A stretch of 27,486 nt of DNA. It comes from CAYFHQ01 sp964342805. Its GTDB lineage: Bacteria > Bacillota > Clostridia > Peptostreptococcales > Acidaminobacteraceae. Location of the stretch: assembly GCA_964342805.1 (NCBI GenBank), contig CAYFHQ010000045.1, positions 1-27,486 of the forward strand. Reading direction: 5' to 3'. The notes under the pieces are model-generated. The model searched no databases, was not told the origin of the DNA, and saw nothing but the letters and a program-made list of their open reading frames with translations. The position numbers and the translations under genes were made by a program. Within the stretch, counting starts at the first letter, position 1. Every line of letters begins with the position of its first letter. Below are positions 5,831 through 13,622 of this stretch, piece after piece.

Positions 5831-6397
5831 ATGGGTAACATTTTAGTTGATGGATTGCACCTGAACCCGATTATTGCAGCGATCAATGATCAAGCTGCCC
5901 TCGACAGTGCACTGGAATCGGGTGTGGAATTTGTTTTTCTACTGACAGGGAATATCTTCAATGTAAAGGATACCGTAGACAAGATTCATGGAGCCGGCAA
6001 GAAAGTATGCATTCATATTGATTTAATGGAGGGTATTTCCCACGATGAGGTTGGGATGCGCTATCTCATTGAAATCGTACAGCCTGACGGCATTATAACC
6101 ACAAAAGGGCACCTCATACGGGTGGCGCGGAACATGGGGGTTCTGGCCATTCAACGGCTCTTTATACTGGACTCCTTGAACTTGCAAACGGGTATTCAGT
6201 CGGTGAAGTCCAATCGACCCGACGCCGTAGAAATACTTCCTGGTGTTATGCCAAAGATCACTAAGCTGATTGCCCAGCAAACAAAGCGGCCAATCATCAC
6301 GGGTGGGTTGATCATGGACAAGGAAGATGTCATTGCGAGCCTCCAAGCTGGAGCAATGGGGATTTCTACGAGCAAGGTGGAGATTTGGGACATGTAG
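5831..6397 (+). CDS. glpP: GlpP, glycerol uptake operon antiterminator
   Basis: A 188-residue protein matching the GlpP family of RNA-binding antiterminators, built on a TIM-barrel-like fold. In Bacillus subtilis GlpP with glycerol-3-phosphate lets transcription pass terminators in glp leaders. Conserved stretches are HIDLMEGISHDE, QPDGIITTKG, AIQRLFILDS, EILPGVMPKI, PIITGGLI and QAGAMGISTS near the C-terminus. The ATG at 5831 has AGGAGG 6 bases upstream. It is first in the operon and followed 18 bases later by the transporter-like genes. Because the sigma-54 leader is too short to hold an attenuator, its target is more likely the leader at 8864-8998. Confidence 0.93.
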   Translation: MGNILVDGLHLNPIIAAINDQAALDSALESGVEFVFLLTGNIFNVKDTVDKIHGAGKKVCIHIDLMEGISHDEVGMRYLIEIVQPDGIITTKGHLIRVARNMGVLAIQRLFILDSLNLQTGIQSVKSNRPDAVEILPGVMPKITKLIAQQTKRPIITGGLIMDKEDVIASLQAGAMGISTSKVEIWDM

Positions 6398-6415
6398 CAA
6401 AGCGGAGGTGACGGT

Positions 6416-6805
6416 TTGAAACACGTAGGTACAATTATCGGGTCAGCAATCGCAGGTATGTTCGTAATGAGCGTTTGGGGTGCATTTGCTGGAGAATATG
6501 GAATCGGCGGTGGCTGGTTCGCAGGTTTTGCAATTATCGGGACAATGTGGTTCATGAATCACTTCCTGGGCATTATCAACAATGACGGTGCTTTTGTAGA
6601 TATGGCACTGGGTATTGGTGTAGCAGGTACAACAAAAGCAATGTTTGTAGACGGCTTTGCTGTAGGTGTTGAAGCAATCCCTACACTGGCAATTACGCTA
6701 ATCGGTGGCGCTGTTGGTGGCTACATGGCCTACCAAATGGAGCAGATGATGGCAAAGCGTGACGCTGAAAACAGCGAAATTGTTCAAGAAGTGAAGGGGG
6801 CTTAA
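6416..6805 (+). CDS. Putative glycerol transporter subunit, Lin0368-like membrane protein
   Basis: A 129-residue membrane protein with four hydrophobic segments (about 7-24, 33-53, 60-80 and 88-106) and a charged C-terminal tail. It resembles the small Listeria Lin0368-type proteins described as putative glycerol transporter subunits. The TTG start at 6416 follows GGAGG with 7-base spacing. It shares GGW..GF.I.GT.W..NH..G and D-M-A with the next gene product, so the two are paralogues. Their place between glpP and glpK is the usual place of the GlpF facilitator. No aquaporin NPA motifs are present, so it is not GlpF. The name of the family is from memory; the transport role is inferred from context. 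Confidence 0.83.
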   Translation: MKHVGTIIGSAIAGMFVMSVWGAFAGEYGIGGGWFAGFAIIGTMWFMNHFLGIINNDGAFVDMALGIGVAGTTKAMFVDGFAVGVEAIPTLAITLIGGAVGGYMAYQMEQMMAKRDAENSEIVQEVKGA

Positions 6806-6807
6806 TC

Positions 6808-7140
6808 ATGGGTATGGCAGGTATGATTACAACATTTGCAGGTGCATTTATTTTTCCATTTCTAATTCGTCTACTTTGGGGCAAGATGTGTGAAGCATGG
6901 GGTCCAATCGGTGGATGGATGGCAGCAGGCTTTATTGTTGGTACAACATGGACCCTCAACCACAGCGTTGGTTTTATGGTTCAAACAGGTGCATGGATTG
7001 ACATGGCCTACGCTGCAGCAATCGGTCTTTTTGTAGCTTCTGCCCTCAGTGGCGACAACGTACAAAAGGGTCTTGTAAACGCATTCTTCGCAATCGTGGG
7101 CGGCGTTCTGGGTGGTTTTATCCTATCCAACTTGGCATAG
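6808..7140 (+). CDS. Putative glycerol transporter subunit, Lin0367-like membrane protein
   Basis: A 110-residue, largely hydrophobic protein with about four membrane segments, starting 2 bases after the previous stop, so the two are made together and probably form a hetero-oligomer. The GGWMAAGFIVGT, WTLNHSVG and WIDMAYAAAIG segments align with the partner at 6416, showing an old duplication. The Trp, Asn-His and Asp are the shared polar residues inside otherwise hydrophobic stretches and are candidates for substrate or ion contact. The ribosome binding site is AAGGGGG within the end of the previous gene. Function is inferred from its placement between glpP and glpK and from the Listeria naming. 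Confidence 0.83.
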   Translation: MGMAGMITTFAGAFIFPFLIRLLWGKMCEAWGPIGGWMAAGFIVGTTWTLNHSVGFMVQTGAWIDMAYAAAIGLFVASALSGDNVQKGLVNAFFAIVGGVLGGFILSNLA

Positions 7141-7235
7141 TCTACACTTGTGAGCAAGTATAGGAGTCAGAGTAAGAAGGCTTTTATATAAGATTAGAGC
7201 ATAAATCAAAATCACAGATTAAAAAGTGGAATGTG

Positions 7236-7268
7236 ACCCCATGGAAGTGGGGTTGAGCTCAGGCTCAA
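7236..7268 (+). other. Two adjacent stem-loops before glpK
   Basis: ACCCCA (7236-7241) pairs with TGGGGT (7248-7253), and TTGAGC (7253-7258) with GCTCAA (7263-7268). Neither has a T run, so they are not simple terminators. They lie 45 bases before glpK in a 172-base gap and could be an mRNA processing or stability element. No good promoter was found in the gap. Confidence 0.4.
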
Positions 7269-7312
7269 AATATAGGTAAATTACTGGGGTTAGCAAAAGG
7301 GAGGAACAAAAC

Positions 7313-8809
7313 GTGGAGAAAAAATACATCTTGGCATTTGACCAAGGCACAACGAGTTCAAGAGCAATCCTATTCAATAAAAACGGTGAGATCGTTAAAA
7401 CGGCTCAAAAAGAATTTACGCAAATCTATCCTAAAGCAGGTTGGGTTGAGCACGACGCCATGGAAATCTGGGGCACACAATCAGGTGTAGCTCGAGAAGT
7501 TCTTGAAACTGCAGGCGTAAACCCACAGGAAATCGCAGCCATTGGTATTACCAACCAGCGTGAAACCACGGTAGTTTGGGACAAGATCACTGGCAAGCCA
7601 GTTTACAACGCAATCGTATGGCAGTGTCGTCGTACAGCAGATATCTGTGACAACATGCGGGACGCAGGTCATGAAGACTACATCCGTGCCAACACAGGTC
7701 TTGTGGTTGACGCTTACTTCTCAGGTACGAAGGTCAAGTGGATTCTTGATAACGTGGAAGGTGCCCGTGAAAAGGCTGAAAATGGAGACCTCCTATTCGG
7801 TACTATCGACACGTGGGTCATCTGGAACCTGACCCGTGGTAAGAACCACGTAACAGACTACACCAATGCTTCCCGTACCATGCTATTCAACATCAAGGAC
7901 CTCAAGTGGGACGAAAAGATGATGGATATCCTGACGGTTCCAGCTTCCATGCTTCCAGAAGTAAAGCAGTCTTCTGAAGTATATGGTTACACAGATGAAA
8001 ACACTTTTGGTGGCGCTCAGATTCCAATCGCAGGTATCGCAGGTGACCAGCAGGCAGCCCTATTCGGCCAAGCTTGTTTCCAAGAGGGTATGGTGAAGAA
8101 CACATATGGCACTGGTTGCTTCATGCTCATGAATACAGGCGAAAAGATGGTTCCATCTAAGAATGGCCTTCTTACAACAATCGCTTGGGGTCTTGACGGC
8201 AAGGTGGAGTATGCCCTTGAAGGTTCTGTATTTATAGCAGGTGCTTCTGTACAGTGGCTACGGGACGAAATGAAGCTGATCGATGACGCAGCTGATTCTG
8301 AGTACTACGCTACTAAGGTAGACGACACCAATGGCGTTTACGTTGTTCCAGCCTTTGCAGGCCTTGGCGCACCATACTGGGATATGTATGCACGAGGTAC
8401 CATCGTAGGTCTTACACGAGGTGCCAACCGTAACCACTTGATCCGAGCAACCCTTGAGTCTATCGCTTATCAGACTAAAGACGTAATCACAGCTATGCAG
8501 GAAGACTCTGGTATTGAACTGTCTACCCTTAAGGTTGACGGTGGTGCTACCAACAACGACTTCCTCATGCAGTTCCAGTCTGACATTCTTGGCTGTGACG
8601 TTGCCCGTCCACAGGTTACAGAAACAACAGCTCTAGGTGCAGCCTACTTGGCAGGCCTAGCAGTAAACTTCTGGGACTCCAAAGACCAGATCGTTAAGAA
8701 CTGGGCAGTGGACAAGACCTTCAAGAACGAAATTCCAAGCGTGAAGCGGGACGAGCTATACAGCGGATGGCAGAAGGCCATCAAGCGTGCTCAGGAGTGG
8801 GAATCATAA
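7313..8809 (+). CDS. glpK: Glycerol kinase
   Basis: A 498-residue FGGY-family kinase that phosphorylates glycerol to glycerol-3-phosphate with ATP. The N-terminal phosphate-binding DQGTTSSRAI, the IVWQCRRT region, IAGDQQAALFGQ and the C-terminal DGGATNNDFLMQ are all standard. The GTG start at 7313 follows GGGAGG. Length is normal. In Gram-positive GlpK a His in a YHFYG-like loop is phosphorylated by HPr and activates the enzyme; here the equivalent loop, residues 228-233, reads DENTFG and has no His, so that activation is probably lost. Codon use is strongly biased, suggesting high expression. Confidence 0.97.
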   Translation: MEKKYILAFDQGTTSSRAILFNKNGEIVKTAQKEFTQIYPKAGWVEHDAMEIWGTQSGVAREVLETAGVNPQEIAAIGITNQRETTVVWDKITGKPVYNAIVWQCRRTADICDNMRDAGHEDYIRANTGLVVDAYFSGTKVKWILDNVEGAREKAENGDLLFGTIDTWVIWNLTRGKNHVTDYTNASRTMLFNIKDLKWDEKMMDILTVPASMLPEVKQSSEVYGYTDENTFGGAQIPIAGIAGDQQAALFGQACFQEGMVKNTYGTGCFMLMNTGEKMVPSKNGLLTTIAWGLDGKVEYALEGSVFIAGASVQWLRDEMKLIDDAADSEYYATKVDDTNGVYVVPAFAGLGAPYWDMYARGTIVGLTRGANRNHLIRATLESIAYQTKDVITAMQEDSGIELSTLKVDGGATNNDFLMQFQSDILGCDVARPQVTETTALGAAYLAGLAVNFWDSKDQIVKNWAVDKTFKNEIPSVKRDELYSGWQKAIKRAQEWES

Positions 8810-8828
8810 GACAAACCACCCCTTACCC

Positions 8829-8857
8829 TTGAAGTAAAGATTTTAATTAGCTATACT
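8829..8857 (+). promoter_or_regulatory. Sigma-70-type promoter for the GlpA-like operon
   Basis: TTGAAG (8829-8834) and TATACT (8852-8857) are spaced 17 bp. Transcription would start near 8864 and produce a leader of about 135 bases containing the hairpin at 8893. This allows the dehydrogenase genes to be expressed apart from glpK. Confidence 0.72.
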
Positions 8858-8892
8858 ATAGATACAAATCCATATCGGAATGGCAAGAGAAT

Positions 8893-8950
8893 GAGAGCCA
8901 CTACGACAGATCTGCGGAACGCGGGTCTGCTTCGTAGTGGCTTTCTATTT
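8893..8950 (+). terminator. Attenuator-type terminator in the leader, likely GlpP target
   Basis: A 14-bp stem, 8893-8906 with 8932-8945 (one G-U), encloses an inner AGATC/GGTCT pairing and is followed by the T-rich TTCTATTT. It lies between a good promoter and the GlpA-like gene, the same layout as the GlpP-controlled leader of Bacillus glpD. GlpP is encoded in this locus, so conditional readthrough is likely. Confidence 0.7.
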
Positions 8951-8998
8951 GCAACAAAACGGAAGAAAATTACTATAAGACAAATAGGAGGATCGACG

Positions 8999-10453
8999 AT
9001 GCTTGATGTAGCAATCGTAGGTGCTGGTGTCATCGGTACTGCAATCGCCCGGGACCTATCCCGGTACAATTTAGATATAGTCATCCTGGAACGGGATAAT
9101 GATGTGTCTTGCGGCACAACCAAGGCAAACAGCGCAATCGTACACGCAGGGTATGACGCACCAGCGGACTCGTTGAAGGGGATTTTCAACGCCAAGGGCA
9201 ATGCCCTCTTTGAGCAAGTCTGTCAGGACTTAGACGTTCCCTTCCAAAGGGTAGGGTCCATGGTTGTTGCCTTTAATGAAGAAGAAATGCTCACCCTAAA
9301 AGAACTCCTTGAAAACGGACAAAAGCTGGGTATTCCCGGCCTTGAAATCATAGACGCAGAGGCAGTATATGCAAAAGAACCCAACCTCAACGAAGGTATT
9401 CAAGGGGCCCTGTGGGCTCCAAGTGCTGGTATTACGGAACCTTGGGAGTTGGCCATCGCCTATGCGGAAAACGCCATGGACAATGGGGCTGACCTGAAGC
9501 TCAACTTCGGTGTAGACCGGATTGAATCTCTGGAGGGTGGTTTCCGCCTTCATAGTGGCGACCAAAGTCTGGATGCCAAAATGATCGTCAATGCAGCGGG
9601 TGTTTATGCAGACGCCATATACGGCATGGTGACGGAGACACCTGAGTTTTCCATTCATCCTCGCAGGGGCCAGTACTACCTCCTAGACAAGAGTACAGAA
9701 GGTCTAGTTAACAGTGTAATCTTCCCTTGTCCATCCAAACTCGGAAAGGGTGTACTGGTTGTACCAACAGTGGATGGCAACATCCTGGTGGGGCCTGACT
9801 CAGAGGACCTAGAAGGAAGTGAAAAAGAGGCCATTGGCACCACCAAAGACCGCCTCAACTATGTCCGTCAACATTCAGCCCACCTGGTCAAAAATATTCC
9901 ATTTGGAGAGACCATCACAACCTTCTCTGGTCTTAGAGCTGAACCGACAGGTGGCGACTTTATCATTGGAGAGTCTGACCAAGTAAGTGGTTTTTACAAT
10001 GTTGCGGGCATGAAGTCTCCTGGACTGTCTTCAGCTCCTGCCATTGCAGAACATGTAGCAGGACTAGTGGTTGAAAAAACAAAGGCTGACGCAAAAGCAG
10101 ATTTTGTTGCCACACGGAAACCAAGACACAAGTTTGAAGACATGTCTGACCAAGAAAAAGCACAAATGGTGAAAGAAGACCCCCGCTATGGCCGCATCAT
10201 TTGCAGGTGTGAAATGATCACTGAGGGTGAAATTGTGGACGCCATTCACCGGAATGCAGGTGGGCGAACTTTGAATGGTATTAAACGTCGAGTGCGACCG
10301 GGTGCAGGTCGCTGTCAAGGTGGCTTCTGTGGCCCCCGTGTCCTTGAAATCCTTGCAAGAGAACTGGGGGAAGACCCATTAGCCATCAAGCAAGAAGGGG
10401 AAAAGAGTACCATCCTATATGGGGAAACTAAAATGGAGGGAGCGCAGTCATGA
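8999..10453 (+). CDS. GlpA-like FAD-dependent glycerol-3-phosphate dehydrogenase with BFD [2Fe-2S] domain
   Basis: A 484-residue flavoprotein. The GAGVIGTAIARDLSRY motif binds FAD, the NSAIVHAGYDAP region matches glycerol-3-phosphate oxidising DAO-type enzymes, and the C-terminal BFD-like domain supplies CRC and CQGGFC cysteines for a [2Fe-2S] cluster. It would oxidise glycerol-3-phosphate to dihydroxyacetone phosphate. The start at 8999 has AGGAGG 7 bases upstream; the longer frame from 8891 runs through the attenuator hairpin and is rejected. Its stop overlaps the next gene by ATGA, so the following GlpB-like and DUF1667 proteins are likely partners in one complex. It is a clear paralogue of the gene at 2405. 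Confidence 0.93.
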   Translation: MLDVAIVGAGVIGTAIARDLSRYNLDIVILERDNDVSCGTTKANSAIVHAGYDAPADSLKGIFNAKGNALFEQVCQDLDVPFQRVGSMVVAFNEEEMLTLKELLENGQKLGIPGLEIIDAEAVYAKEPNLNEGIQGALWAPSAGITEPWELAIAYAENAMDNGADLKLNFGVDRIESLEGGFRLHSGDQSLDAKMIVNAAGVYADAIYGMVTETPEFSIHPRRGQYYLLDKSTEGLVNSVIFPCPSKLGKGVLVVPTVDGNILVGPDSEDLEGSEKEAIGTTKDRLNYVRQHSAHLVKNIPFGETITTFSGLRAEPTGGDFIIGESDQVSGFYNVAGMKSPGLSSAPAIAEHVAGLVVEKTKADAKADFVATRKPRHKFEDMSDQEKAQMVKEDPRYGRIICRCEMITEGEIVDAIHRNAGGRTLNGIKRRVRPGAGRCQGGFCGPRVLEILARELGEDPLAIKQEGEKSTILYGETKMEGAQS

Positions 10454-11733
10454 AGCAAGTGGATATCGTCGTAATTGGTGGCGGACCAGCTGGACTGGCA
10501 GCAGCCATTGAAGCAAAGAAAAATGGAGCAAAGAACATTTTGGTTATTGAGCGGGACCGCGAATTGGGCGGGATTCTCCAGCAGTGTATCCACAATGGAT
10601 TTGGCCTCCATGTATTTAAAGAAGAACTAACTGGCCCAGAGTATGCAGAGCGCTTTATCAAAGAACTAGAAGAAATGGGCATTGAATATAAGCTGGACAC
10701 CATGGTCCTGGAGCTAACAGAGGACAAGGTGGTCAAGGCCATCAATACTAGTGACGGTCTCATGATTATTGAAGCCAAGGCAGTTATTTTGTCCATGGGT
10801 TGTCGGGAACGAACCCGGGGTGCCATTGCCATTCCTGGCATGCGGCCAGCAGGGGTCTTTACGGCGGGCACGGCCCAGCGCTATATCAACATGGAAGGCT
10901 ATATGGTGGGCAAAAAAGTAGTCATCCTTGGATCAGGAGACATTGGCCTGATCATGGCAAGACGAATGGTCTTAGAAGGGGCTGAGGTTCTAGCCGTTGC
11001 TGAACTCATGCCTTATTCCGGTGGACTGACTCGAAATATCGTCCAGTGTCTAGACGATTATGATATTCCTCTGATGTTGAGTCATACAGTGACTGAAATT
11101 AAGGGCAAGGACCGGGTGGAGTCCGTGACCATTTCACAGGTGGATGACAGCCTACGGCCTATTCCAGGGACTGAAAAAGAGTACGAGTGTGACACCGTCC
11201 TCTTGTCAGTTGGCCTGATTCCAGAAAATGAACTGTCCAGTGGGGCAGGGGTTGAACTGGACCCTGTGACCAAGGGTCCTGTGGTCAATGAGGCAATGGA
11301 GACCAGTATTGCAGGGGTCTTTGCCTGTGGAAACGTGGTCCATGTCCATGACTTGGTGGACTTCGTGACAGAAGAGTCTCGCCGGGCAGGTACCGCAGCA
11401 GCCAAGTATGTGGCTGGCCTAGTCGAAGAGGGCGGGTCACAGTTTACAACTGAAGCGGCAGAGGGTGTGGCCTATACGGTACCCCAGCAAGTCCGCTTGG
11501 CCAATGTGGAAGACAGTCTCAACGTCTTTCTCCGCGTACGCAAGGTCTACCACAATGCAAGCCTTGTGGTGAAGGCGGATGGTAAGGAAATCATGCGCAA
11601 GAAGCGTAGACATATGGCGCCAGGTGAAATGGAAAACATCCGGATTCCTAAAGATAAAATGCTGGACATGGATGGTCGCACGGTGACCATTGAAGTGGAG
11701 GAAACACCGGAAAAGGAGGTCAAATCCGCATGA
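10450..11733 (+). CDS. GlpB-like NAD(P)/FAD-dependent oxidoreductase
   Basis: A 427-residue two-dinucleotide-domain oxidoreductase. IGGGPAGLAAAIEA near residue 8 is the FAD site, ILGSGDIGLIMARR near 160 is the NAD site, and GCRERTRG is a family hallmark. It ends with an FACGNVVHVHDLVD flavin-closing motif and a Lys/Arg-rich tail domain. It overlaps both neighbours by ATGA, so the three are translationally coupled. It probably takes electrons from the GlpA-like subunit and passes them to NAD or another acceptor. This three-gene set stands in place of a membrane-anchored GlpABC or a single GlpD. Confidence 0.92.
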   Translation: MKQVDIVVIGGGPAGLAAAIEAKKNGAKNILVIERDRELGGILQQCIHNGFGLHVFKEELTGPEYAERFIKELEEMGIEYKLDTMVLELTEDKVVKAINTSDGLMIIEAKAVILSMGCRERTRGAIAIPGMRPAGVFTAGTAQRYINMEGYMVGKKVVILGSGDIGLIMARRMVLEGAEVLAVAELMPYSGGLTRNIVQCLDDYDIPLMLSHTVTEIKGKDRVESVTISQVDDSLRPIPGTEKEYECDTVLLSVGLIPENELSSGAGVELDPVTKGPVVNEAMETSIAGVFACGNVVHVHDLVDFVTEESRRAGTAAAKYVAGLVEEGGSQFTTEAAEGVAYTVPQQVRLANVEDSLNVFLRVRKVYHNASLVVKADGKEIMRKKRRHMAPGEMENIRIPKDKMLDMDGRTVTIEVEETPEKEVKSA

Positions 11734-12116
11734 TTAAACTAGAAAACGGCAGTCAGGATTTGGTCTGCATCGTCTGCCCGATTGGGTGTCGACTTACCAT
11801 CACAAAAGATGACAGCAATGAAAATGGATACGTGGTTGAAGGCAACGTGTGTAAGCGGGGAGAGGCCTATGCCATTAAGGAGTTAACAGCTCCAACAAGA
11901 ATGATACCTACTACGGTTCGGATCAAAGAGGGTTTCTTACCGAGATTGCCAGTCCGAACCAGTGCGCCTGTACCCAAGGAGTTAATCTTCCAGTGTATGG
12001 ACGAAATCAATAAAGTAGCAGTTGAAGCACCGGTAAAGATGGGAGACGTGATCGTGGCCAATATTTTGGACACGGGCGTTGACATCATTGCCACAAGAAG
12101 TATGACACGGAAGTAA
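11730..12116 (+). CDS. DUF1667 Fe-S protein, partner of the GlpA/GlpB-like pair
   Basis: A 128-residue DUF1667 protein. Cys13, Cys16 and Cys20 in CIVCPIGC and Cys41 in GNVCKRG form a CxxC-x3-C...C pattern like the Fe-S binding N-terminus of molybdopterin oxidoreductases, so it probably binds a [4Fe-4S] cluster. The C-terminal half has a PVRTSAPVPK turn and a VIVANILDTGVDIIATR beta stretch. It starts in the stop of the previous gene. Likely role: electron-transfer subunit of the glycerol-3-phosphate oxidising complex. Confidence 0.9.
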   Translation: MIKLENGSQDLVCIVCPIGCRLTITKDDSNENGYVVEGNVCKRGEAYAIKELTAPTRMIPTTVRIKEGFLPRLPVRTSAPVPKELIFQCMDEINKVAVEAPVKMGDVIVANILDTGVDIIATRSMTRK

Positions 12117-12137
12117 CCTGGGGATATAGGGGGCATA

Positions 12138-13529
12138 ATGAAGCTCAAGCGTATACCGATCCATCATATAGAAGGACATGAGAAATCAACTCAACAAGCT
12201 TGGGAATCTGTTTTGGGACCACTGGAGGCAGGTGTCTGTATCGTGGATGATGTGGGTGTCATCCAATTTGTCAACGAAGCTTATTGTCATTTATTCAGAC
12301 AGTCAAAGGTCGCCCTGATCGGACGCAATATCCATGTGGCCTTTCACGATAATATGATCGTGGAGAGTCTGCGGTGCCGCAAGAAGATCAGTGGTTGTCT
12401 CGACTGGAATGTCGGAGCAAAGCGTGTGACATGCGATATGACACCCATGGTGTCCGGTGGAGAGTTCCAAGGTGTTATTGGGATGTATCGTTTGGAAGAC
12501 CAGGAGGATGATCATCACGTCATCCAACTGAGCTTTGGGCAAAAACAAATAGAAAAACCCAATCCGTTTCCATGGATTGTTACTGGAGACCAGGAAATGA
12601 TCCAAAAACTTTGTAAGGCCAAAAAGGCAGCCAAGACCGAGGCCACCATCCTACTTCGGGGGGAGAGTGGTGTCGGAAAGGAGTTGGTGGCCAAGGCCAT
12701 ACATGACAGCAGCAACCGTGCCCAAGGGCCCTTTGTTGCTGTCAATTGTGGGGCCTTGCCAGAAAACCTGATTGAGTCTGAACTTTTTGGTCACGAGGAA
12801 GGCGCTTTTACCGGTGCCGTTCGCAAAAAAATAGGGCGTTTTGAGCAAGCTGCTGGGGGCACTCTATTTTTAGACGAAATCGGTGACCTGCCCCTCCCCC
12901 TCCAAGTGAAACTGCTCCGGGTACTCCAGGAGCGGTCCTTTGAGCGGGTGGGTGGCATTTATCCTGTAAAGGCCAATGTCCGGGTCATTGCAGCTACCCA
13001 TGTGAACTTGGAGCAGCTCATTGACGAGGGCCACTTCCGGGAAGACCTCTACTACCGTCTCAACGTTGTTCCCATACGCTTGTCCTCTCTCCGTGAGCGT
13101 CCGGGCGATGTGGAGCGGTTGGTGAAGTTTTACGGGAGTCAAATTGCAGAGGAAATGGATATTCCACTTCCAACAATCCACGAAAACGTGTTCAAGGCCT
13201 TGTCCGCCTATCATTGGCCGGGTAATGTGCGCGAGCTTCGAAATACCATGGAAAGAATGATGATCCTGTCGGAAGGCGGCTTTATCGACCTGGTGGACGT
13301 GCCCCCAGAAATCTCAGGTGTCTATACTACAATGAAATCCGCCCAACCTAGCCCAGGCTTGATTAACCTCAATGCCGTTGGCCGGGTGGCTTCCTTTGAG
13401 GAATATGAAAAGGAGATCATTGCCCAGGCCCTGCACCAGTATGGCAGCTTTAATGCCGCTGGCAAGGTCCTGGGATTAACCCATAAAACCGTAGCAGCAA
13501 AGGCAAGAAAATATCAACTTCGGGAGTAA
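12138..13529 (+). CDS. Sigma-54-dependent transcriptional activator, PAS-AAA+-Fis
   Basis: A 463-residue enhancer-binding protein. An N-terminal PAS domain (about 15-120) gives signal input. The AAA+ core has Walker A GESGVGKE (175-182), an intact GAFTGA loop (222-227) for sigma-54 contact, and Walker B LFLDE (243-247). The Fis-type helix-turn-helix fills about 425-463. There is no receiver domain, so it senses a ligand or redox state rather than a kinase. It begins 21 bases after the DUF1667 gene behind AGGGGG. With a perfect -24/-12 site before glpP and a second candidate before the orphan GlpA-like gene, the simplest reading is that it activates this locus; the signal is unknown. Confidence 0.93.
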   Translation: MKLKRIPIHHIEGHEKSTQQAWESVLGPLEAGVCIVDDVGVIQFVNEAYCHLFRQSKVALIGRNIHVAFHDNMIVESLRCRKKISGCLDWNVGAKRVTCDMTPMVSGGEFQGVIGMYRLEDQEDDHHVIQLSFGQKQIEKPNPFPWIVTGDQEMIQKLCKAKKAAKTEATILLRGESGVGKELVAKAIHDSSNRAQGPFVAVNCGALPENLIESELFGHEEGAFTGAVRKKIGRFEQAAGGTLFLDEIGDLPLPLQVKLLRVLQERSFERVGGIYPVKANVRVIAATHVNLEQLIDEGHFREDLYYRLNVVPIRLSSLRERPGDVERLVKFYGSQIAEEMDIPLPTIHENVFKALSAYHWPGNVRELRNTMERMMILSEGGFIDLVDVPPEISGVYTTMKSAQPSPGLINLNAVGRVASFEEYEKEIIAQALHQYGSFNAAGKVLGLTHKTVAAKARKYQLRE

Positions 13530-13570
13530 GCGGCCCCCCTGCTTGCCCGGAAACGAAATAGATCAACAGA

Positions 13571-13620
13571 AAAACGGCAGGACCCATTCACTTCGGTGAA
13601 CTTGGGTCCTGTCGTTTTTG
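13571..13620. terminator. Strong bidirectional terminator between the convergent glycerol and pel operons
   Basis: AACGGCAGGACCCA pairs with TGGGTCCTGTCGTT around a small CAC-TTCG-GTG hairpin, with T runs on both strands. It ends the sigma-54 activator transcript on the plus strand and the pel operon on the minus strand. Confidence 0.93.
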
Positions 13621-13622
13621 TC

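Noticed and set aside
8891..8998. Longer N-terminus for the GlpA-like protein starting at 8891
   Set aside because: The extension would be translated from the attenuator hairpin, has no ribosome binding site, and precedes the normal FAD-binding start; ATG 8999 has AGGAGG.
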